From Chrysoperla carnea (lineage: Eukaryota > Arthropoda > Insecta > Neuroptera > Chrysopidae), in NCBI RefSeq assembly GCF_905475395.1, contig NC_058342.1, positions 6,483,501-6,547,500 of the forward strand: a stretch of DNA of 64,000 nt. Direction: 5' to 3'. This document shows, piece by piece, positions 57,810 through 64,000 of this stretch; the stretch's first letter is position 1, and each line of letters begins with the position of its first letter. Made by a program: the position numbers and the translations under genes. The notes below the pieces were generated by a model, which was not told the origin of the DNA, made no database searches, and worked only from the letters and a program-made list of their open reading frames with translations.

Positions 57810-58877
57810 TAAAATTTGAAATTAACGAATTCATGCCTGCCAAGGAGGGAGAGAGGATACAGGATTTACACCCCAGAGCCTCCCATCTCCTTGAGAGACA
57901 TAAATCTTCACAAGGCAGCTACGTCTTTTGAAAAAAGTTCACTGACTTGTGGCCGTGTAGTCTGTACGTTCGTCAGTCCACGCGACGTCCGTTGGTCCGT
58001 CTGTCTTCCGAGTCGGTGGTACGTAAGTCTGTCTAATGTCCTGGTCAAGCAGGCTCCGTCCCTGCACCGCAGCGATGTGGAACCTACTAAAAGAAAGAAA
58101 AGAAAAGAAAAAAGAAACTTCAAGGGCTGTTACTTGAAGACAGTCTGATGCGATCTCAATGTACGAAGGGTGCCTATAATGACAGCCTTCTGCATAAAAG
58201 AGATAAGGTGACGAAGATGAGACCTGCAGACCGGAATTTGAGATAGATTCGTCTCGAGAGTGGGAGGAATTCCGCCTAAGCAACCGATAATGAGGACAAC
58301 CATTTTGGCTGAGTAGCCAGGGTGTAGTTGTCGTAGTTCTTGTAAGAGATCAAGATATTTAGTCCGTTTTTGCTCCTCCTTCGTGACTATGTTCGTTTCT
58401 GCAGGCGCAGAGAACTCGATGACGTACATAGTCTTAGATAAGATATCCTGGGCACTATATCAGGCTTAGTAGCAGAGAGCTGCCTGGTAGTTGGGAACGA
58501 GAAATTCCAGAAGATAATGCATTTCTCGTTCTTGACGACGGACTCGATCTCGCCTGGAGCATATGGTAGGACTTGCGTAGGGTCCACTTCATACTTGTGT
58601 CTCAAGAAGTAGTACAGCACGCGGAGGGCAGCGTTATGGCGATGTATGAAGGTGTTCGTGGCATAAGAAGGACATGCCGAGATGGGGTGCATCAGCGTCT
58701 CCGGCTGAGATTTGCACGCTCAGGACATAGTGGTGGAGACTGCTTCTTTACATACATACTTTTGGTGAGTTAGCGTCGCTATCACACCATCTTGGGCAGC
58801 GATGATAAAGCCTTCTGTTTCGGACTTGAGTCCAGCTGATCGGAGAAAAGAGAACGTAAGATCAACGGAAAGACTAC
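57809..58877 (-). mobile_element. R4/Dong-like family 1, copy F (5'-truncated)
   Basis: It covers the 3' UTR, the endonuclease part (frames 58692-58387 and 58429-58130, split by a one-base deletion near 58450) and part of the CCHC region, where TGA at 58720-58722 matches the stop in copy B at 35397-35399. It breaks off at about 58877 with no TTA tract at the truncated end, and a jockey-like fragment begins there. Confidence 0.88.
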
Positions 58878-59512
58878 CTTACCTTTTGTAAATTTTTACC
58901 TTAGTAAATACACTTACCTTTTGCGCACGATCAGAGATACTGTACCAAAATCAATTTTATTTAACATATACTATGCCTATATTGAAAGCAATATGCGATA
59001 TGGAATTGCCTTCTGGGGAAATTCTCCTCGTGTTAAAAATTTATTTATAGCCCAAAAAAGATGTTTAAGGGCGATGTTTGGCATTAGCCAACGATCGTCT
59101 TGTAAACCGGCTTTTAAAGAAAATAAGATTCTTACTTTACATGATTTATATGTGTACGAATGTTCAGTATTTTTTAAACAATATTCCTATCTTTTCGTGA
59201 GTAACTATATGGATCATCAACACGATACTCGTAATAAAAATAAATTAAAAATAAATCCTTGTACTTTAACAAAATCGTTAAAAGGGCCGCCCAATTCTAT
59301 AATTCGAATATTTAACAATATACCACATAATAGCAAACTATAATATCTACCACTCCAACTCTTTAAGAGGCAATTGAAACAGTTTCTTTATACCTTGAAT
59401 CTTTATTCTTCAAATGAATGGATCTTAAACTCAACATAGATTGATTATTACATGTAATTTTTCTTTTATGACGTTTTGTATACCTGTCTGTTATTGGTCA
59501 AGCACAAATAAA
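58878..59512 (+). pseudogene. 5'-truncated CR1/jockey-like ORF2 fragment
   Basis: The frame 58921-59343 reads TVPKSILFNIYYAYIESNMRY, GIAFWG, IAQKRCLRAMFG and KENKILTLHDLYVYE, the C-terminal part of an ORF2 protein. After a TAA at 59341 the same frame continues (LFKRQLKQFLYTL) to about 59438, so that stop is probably a mutation. A 3' UTR and (TTA)n tail follow. It is related to, but clearly different from, the element at 20764-29938. Confidence 0.8.

Positions 59513-59566
<54 letters not shown>
59513..59566 (+). repeat. (TTA)n tail of the jockey-like fragment
   Basis: About 54 bp of TTA repeats ending the element. Confidence 0.9.
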
Positions 59567-59807
59567 CATAAATTTTATTTTTGAGGATTGATAATAAATA
59601 TTCAACAAAGTGCACTCAAAAAACTCTGATTTTGACTTTGGTTTTTGCCAAAATTACTCTTTTCGTTTAATTAAAAAATAAGTAATTGAAAAAAAAATTA
59701 AGTTCAGAAAGTATTAATTAGTATGTAAATGAAATATGCAAAGTATAGGAGAAATCGGTCCGAATATTTTCGACTGCCGATTTGACACCCGAAAAAGTGA
59801 GGTGTGA
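59567..59807. other. No gene seen
   Basis: AT-rich spacer between the TE nest and the right inverted-repeat arm. Confidence 0.4.
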
Positions 59808-60907
59808 AAATTGGGTCTTGGGTCCACAGATCAATATTGTAAGCCGTTATAGACTGAACAAAAGTGTAACAAATCTTTCTTATAAAAAAATTAACAACTT
59901 TTGTTTGAAACATTTTTTCGTAAACTTCACTGTTTACCCTTGAGGGCGCAAATTATATAGTATGTACAGGGTATTTCAAAAATTGATTCAGTCATTTGTT
60001 TGTTTTCACTTGTTTTTTTTTTTATTTAAGTTTAGGACTTAAGAGGTTGTGAAAAAAAATTGGTAGATATGATTAATCCATGCTGAAAATACTTTATTTT
60101 ACAATAGTTTATAGGAAGGAACGTACTTAATTTTTAATTTATATACAACTGTACAAGAAATTGAAAGAAGGGTGGTGAAGTATCGTACACAACAAGACAT
60201 AACACTTGTGTACAGAGACTATATCAGTGCGTATGTATGCTGGTTATTATGTGTTATAATATATTGGCTCTAAATAAAATAAAATACAAAACTAAACAAA
60301 TGTCAAGCTAGCCTGGTGGTATTTTTATATAAAAAAACGCGAAAATTTTTTCTGTAAAATTTGCATTGCTAACATATTTTAAAAATTTTAGTACAATTTA
60401 TTCGTTGAAACAGTTTACGAAAGCCGAGAAGAAGAGATACACGACAGAAGAAAATCGTCTCTATCAAAACGAAATCTACTGAAGAAACAAACCAACAAAA
60501 AAAAATTTAGTCCGGATCTGAAATCCGAAAGGTACGAATTCTCTTAAATTTACATTTTTTTGTCATTTTGTAGTATCTAAATTGAAGAGTAAATTTTAGA
60601 CGTTGATTTCAATCCGTTTTTGAATGATTGATTTTAAAAATTTTCATCTAAAAAAGATTGACAAAAACAATTGATAGTTAATAATTATTGATAATAATAA
60701 AAATAAAAATTATATAATTGATTTATTTGAAAATTTGCTTCCAATTTTTATTGAATTTTAAAAATTATCGAGTCAATTATTTTTGATCTATTTTTCCATT
60801 AAATTGTATTTTTATTTAACTGAATTATGTTTACAAATTACAATAAAAAAAAAGTGTTTGAAAATGACCAATTTGATAAAAGGGATATAAAGAGTGTAAT
60901 TACTGCT
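59808..60907. repeat. Right arm of the ~1.1-kb inverted repeat
   Basis: Reverse complement of 19392-20483. Similarity ends at TACTGCT (60901-60907) on one side and at AAAATTGGG (59808-) on the other. Contains the second exon-like frame at 60392-60547. Confidence 0.9.
60392..60547 (+). CDS. Exon-like frame, copy 2 (unknown protein)
   Basis: Preceded by TTTTAG (acceptor-like, ending 60391). The 156-nt open frame encodes the same Glu/Arg-then-Lys-rich peptide as the left arm and has a donor-like G|GTACGA at 60531/60532 before the stop at 60545-60547. Either an internal exon of a duplicated gene piece or a chance frame in a repeat. Confidence 0.4.
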   Translation, partial: YNLFVETVYESREEEIHDRRKSSLSKRNLLKKQTNKKKFSPDLKSERYEFS

Positions 60908-61431
60908 CGTAAGATATTATTTATGTTTTTATGTTAATAATTAATAATTTATTGTTTTAAAAAAAGTTAATATAAGTTGCAAGTTTTTGTCATAATCAAA
61001 CAAAAAAGTAATATCGTCCATTGAACAGCGTGCAATAATTGCTCGTAAAGTATTATGTATACTTTTATGTTACTAATTAATAATTTATTTATTTATGATA
61101 ATTAGAAATGAATAAAATTAAAGCGATAGTAAATAGATTTAAAAAATATTAATATAAGCTTCAAAAAACAGCGCAAGATTTTATAATTTAAAAAATGTAA
61201 AAAAAACTATGTAAAAATAGATAGAAAAAATAAAAATTTGTTTTTAATTATTTCTTCAAATTTATTACCTTAAACGTTTGAACTGCGATTATATTTATAT
61301 TTGAAAATATTTCAGTTATCGTCGTCATTATAAATTCGTCCTGTGAAACTTAAATATCCCGTAATAAATTATTTTGCAACACAGGAATGTAATCCGCAAA
61401 AAATTTTAATAAATATAGAAAATAAGTCAGG
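60908..61431. other. AT-rich with a diverged ~130-bp duplication
   Basis: ACTGCTCGTAAGATATTATTTATG (about 60902) and a related segment at about 61030 (TTGCTCGTAAAGTATTATG) are each followed by similar TTATGTTA-AATTAATAATTTATT sequence. No coding feature. Confidence 0.5.
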
Positions 61432-61560
61432 AAAACTCTGACTAATTCTTTTGACATTTTTATAAAATACTTTTTTTAAGTATTAAAAACTCTTACTAAT
61501 TCTTTTGACATTTTTATAAAATACTTTTTTTAAGTATTAAAAACTCTTACTAATTCTTTT
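61432..61560. repeat. 54-bp tandem repeat
   Basis: ACTAATTCTTTT recurs at 61441, 61495 and 61549 with exact 54-bp spacing. The intervening TATAAAATAC and TTTTTTTAAGTATT are the same in both complete units. Confidence 0.93.
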
Positions 61561-62442
61561 TATAACCTATAAATTTACTATTGAAAGTTTTAAAAAGTCG
61601 GAATAACTCTTTTTACAGCCTCAAAAAATTCTTAAAAACTTTTTTTAAGTATTAAAAACTCTGAAAAAGTCTTACTAACTCTTTTAGTAAGTTTTATTAA
61701 CTCTGAATAACTCTTCTGGCAGAGGACGAAAAGATGGAATAATTCCTACTTTTTACGTCTTATTAGATCTTATTCAGAGTTTATAAGACTTTTTCAGAGT
61801 TTGTGAGAGAAAGTAAAACTTTAAGAACTCTTATTAAAACTTTGTAACAGTTTATTTTTTCCATAAGGGAAATCCTCACAAATTCAACAGAGAGATCATT
61901 GATCAGAGATTAAAAATAATAAAGTTTCAAAAAATAACAAATAGAAAGAACAGTAGCGCTATTCACAAACATTCGTGACAATTATCTGTTGAGACTTAAT
62001 GATTGCCTCTATATTATCATAAACAGTTTTATTTAAGTGAAGTTGGTAATCAGTATTAGTTGTAACCAACAAGGCCAGTTTTGGCGGGATAGTTGTTATA
62101 TAGCCATTCATGTGTACAAGCACGTTTTTTATTAGGATGAATTCAATTTTTTATGTTCAATTAAAACTAGAATAGATACATTAATTTTCTCTACATTAAT
62201 ATTGTGTTATTAATTAACAAATCTCTGCGGATTAAAGAACCATAACAGTTTATCGTAAACTCAACAGATTATGCAAATAATCTCAATGGGTTATGGATAT
62301 AACTTCAATAGGTTATGGGGTTCAGCATGGTTCAGAAATGGGGTGAAGTTATTTAGTGTAGAAGAAAAACATGTGAACATTAGTGATAATAACAAAGGCG
62401 AAGTTTTTCGAAAAGTGAATTCAAGTTTTGTGAAACGTAAAT
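61561..62442. other. No gene seen
   Basis: Related AAGACTTTTTCAGAG motifs recur up to about 61830. A frame at 62271-62459 has no recognised motif. CAGTAGCGCT with TTCACAAACATTCGTGA (61951-61984) recurs at 62820-62852. Confidence 0.4.
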
Positions 62443-62770
62443 ATGGATTTAAAAGTTAACATTGGTTTATTAGAGGGAAAATCAAATTAGGCCACATGGA
62501 AATACAAAGTGTTAATATTAATAAAAAGTGTTCTTGGAGCCGAACAAGTGATCAACGGAGAATCGTTAGCGCCTGAACCATTGAATTTCGACGCCTCTGA
62601 AGATGAATAAAAGATATAACGAAGAAAGTAAATACTTCACCAATGCAGACTCAAAAGCGTTACTAATTCTAACAACAAATATGACAGAAGAAAATTTAAC
62701 AAAAGTGATGAGGTTCAATTCATCTAGAAATGTATGGCTTGAATTCTATTGTATGTATGGCATTATCACA
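62443..62770 (+). pseudogene. Copia-type gag relic
   Basis: ATG at 62443 opens MDLKVNIGLLEGKSN, a TAG stop, ATWKYKVLILIKS, then GAEQVINGE. After a frame shift near 62600 it reads YFTNADSKALLILTTNMTEENL and NVWLEFYCMYG. The order (Asn/Tyr-TWK, VINGE, DAKA-like block, then xxWLE-L-xxY) is that of the UBN2-type gag of copia elements. It ends where the hairpin repeats begin. Confidence 0.5.
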
Positions 62771-62897
62771 AAAACGATACTTATCGTTTTTTGGCGCTTG
62801 CACTAACATCATGGTGATTCAGTAGCGCTGTTCACAAACATTCGTGATAATTACCACAAAAATGATACTTATCGTTTTTTGGCGTTTGCACTAACGA
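62763..62897. repeat. Two direct repeats with a perfect 9-bp hairpin
   Basis: Units at 62763-62806 and 62854-62897 share ATACTTATCGTTTTTTGGCG and TTGCACTAAC. The first contains AAAACGATA, loop CT, TATCGTTTT, a perfect stem. Confidence 0.75.
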
Positions 62898-64000
62898 CTT
62901 AGTGATTCACAAACACTCTATGTTAGTGAAAAAAGCGTTAAATTTCTTATCAACTTTATTCACAGACTTCTATATGTATTAAAAAATTATTAAATAAAAT
63001 GAAGCAAAAAGAATAAAACGAAGGATAACCCACGATGGGGTTATAAGAAAATTAAAATATGAATATCAAAATTAAGATTTACAAGTTACGAGTTACGAAG
63101 TTAAGAAAAGATTTAGAGTACGAGTTAAAAAGTATGCTAAGGGCCCACCCATACAGTTTTCCGGGATAATTTGTACTATTTAAAGCCACCCTGATATTCA
63201 AACTGACAGGTCCAGAGGTTTAAGATCAGAACTTGAATGCATGTTTGGTGTTCAAAGCAAAGGCTTCATTTCTTTACTTTCCAAAGGTTACCGCATGGAT
63301 TTGAACCTCACATCTATAAAACAAAATGTCGAAAAGGGAAAGAGTTAAAAACAAAATCAAAGATAATTTATAAACTTGAAAGATATTTTATGTAAATCAT
63401 AATTTATAACAAGAATTGGTACAGTATCCTAAATTTAACACATTAAGTGTTTACTGAATAACAAAATCAAATATTTAGTAAATACACAAAATTTAAAGTG
63501 TTTTACAAATAAAGATTAATAAATTCTAAGACATTTTAATCAAGAAACCTTAAATAAATTTATATCAAAGTTTAAATGGATGCAAAATATATTGAAATAA
63601 AAACCCTTTCAAACTATCTCCAAAAATCCAATAATTATAATAAATTAAACATTACCAGATCATTTTGAATAAAAATACTTCTGCTTTCTCACATATCGTT
63701 TTTAAAATACCATCACGTGCAAAATAATTTAAAGGTTATATTGGATCTAGGATCCATTATTGTTGATATTTTAAATTTAATCCATACTCTAGGAGATCCC
63801 AAAAAGAAGAGAGCTCCTAATCAATACTCAAACGAGTAGGTAAATTAATTCGCGCATCAATCATTGCGCATAAGAAAGTAGTTCTATTATTTTATATAAT
63901 CTGTTTGTTCGTAATTTATGTACTTTAACCGACATAAATTACGGAACATTCCCCAAGAGTCAGGAAAAAAAAATTTTTTTTTTTGAAAAAAAAAAAAAAA
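62898..64000. other. No gene recognised; possible SINE remnant
   Basis: On the minus strand near 63295-63305 there is a box-B-like GGTTCAAATCC, followed down to about 63145 by non-repetitive GC-richer sequence, which could be a SINE that lost its box A. This is weak. The rest is AT-rich and the window ends in T and A runs. Confidence 0.3.

Noticed and set aside
63145..63310. Second SINE on the minus strand
   Set aside because: Only a box-B-like motif is present; no box A, tail or target duplication, so not called as an element.

Overview
The window is AT-rich nuclear DNA from an animal, most likely an insect. I infer this from the kinds of transposable elements present and the absence of any bacterial gene organisation; the species cannot be named from the sequence. 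No complete host gene was recognised. Almost everything that can be explained is transposable element (TE) sequence of several classes and ages. There are also two copies of a short exon-like reading frame and one further exon-like frame split by a SINE.

Positions 1-20.4 kb hold old, eroded material. It includes tandem and fold-back repeats, a DDE_Tnp_4-type transposase relic joined to a jockey-like reverse transcriptase (RT) fragment that carries a 36-unit 15-bp minisatellite, and a second RT relic broken by a small inverted-repeat element. It also includes a palindromic array of degenerate ~140-bp units, a third jockey relic (minus strand), an internally deleted Tc1-type transposase, a THAP zinc-finger relic, and two copies of a Penelope-like 3' region with a hammerhead-like ribozyme core. 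A hAT-like MITE with an 8-bp target duplication and a tRNA-derived SINE with a 14-bp duplication sit near 18-19 kb.

Positions 20.5-59.6 kb form one large nest of TEs. A two-ORF non-LTR retrotransposon (PHD-finger ORF1; endonuclease/RT ORF2) runs from about 20.5 to 30.1 kb. Its ORF2 is split exactly at an A|T dinucleotide by a 5,317-bp Helitron (24474-29790) with an intact 1,460-aa Rep/helicase. The retrotransposon ends in a (TTA)n tail. From that tail onward, R4/Dong-like single-ORF non-LTR elements are stacked head to tail, all on the minus strand and each bordered by (TTA)n: family 1 copies A, B, C, D and F, plus a second family (E) with an intact frame and a 45-bp stub. A very young BEL/Pao LTR element (38835-46029) with 5-bp duplications sits in one of the (TTA)n tracts.

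Positions 59.6-64 kb hold the other arm of a ~1.1-kb inverted repeat (19392-20483 and 59808-60907) that brackets the nest, 54-bp tandem repeats, a decayed copia-type gag relic, and AT-rich sequence without recognisable genes.

The history I infer is serial. Microsatellite tails left by one retrotransposon served as landing pads for TTA-specific elements, and each of those insertions left new (TTA)n that could receive the next.
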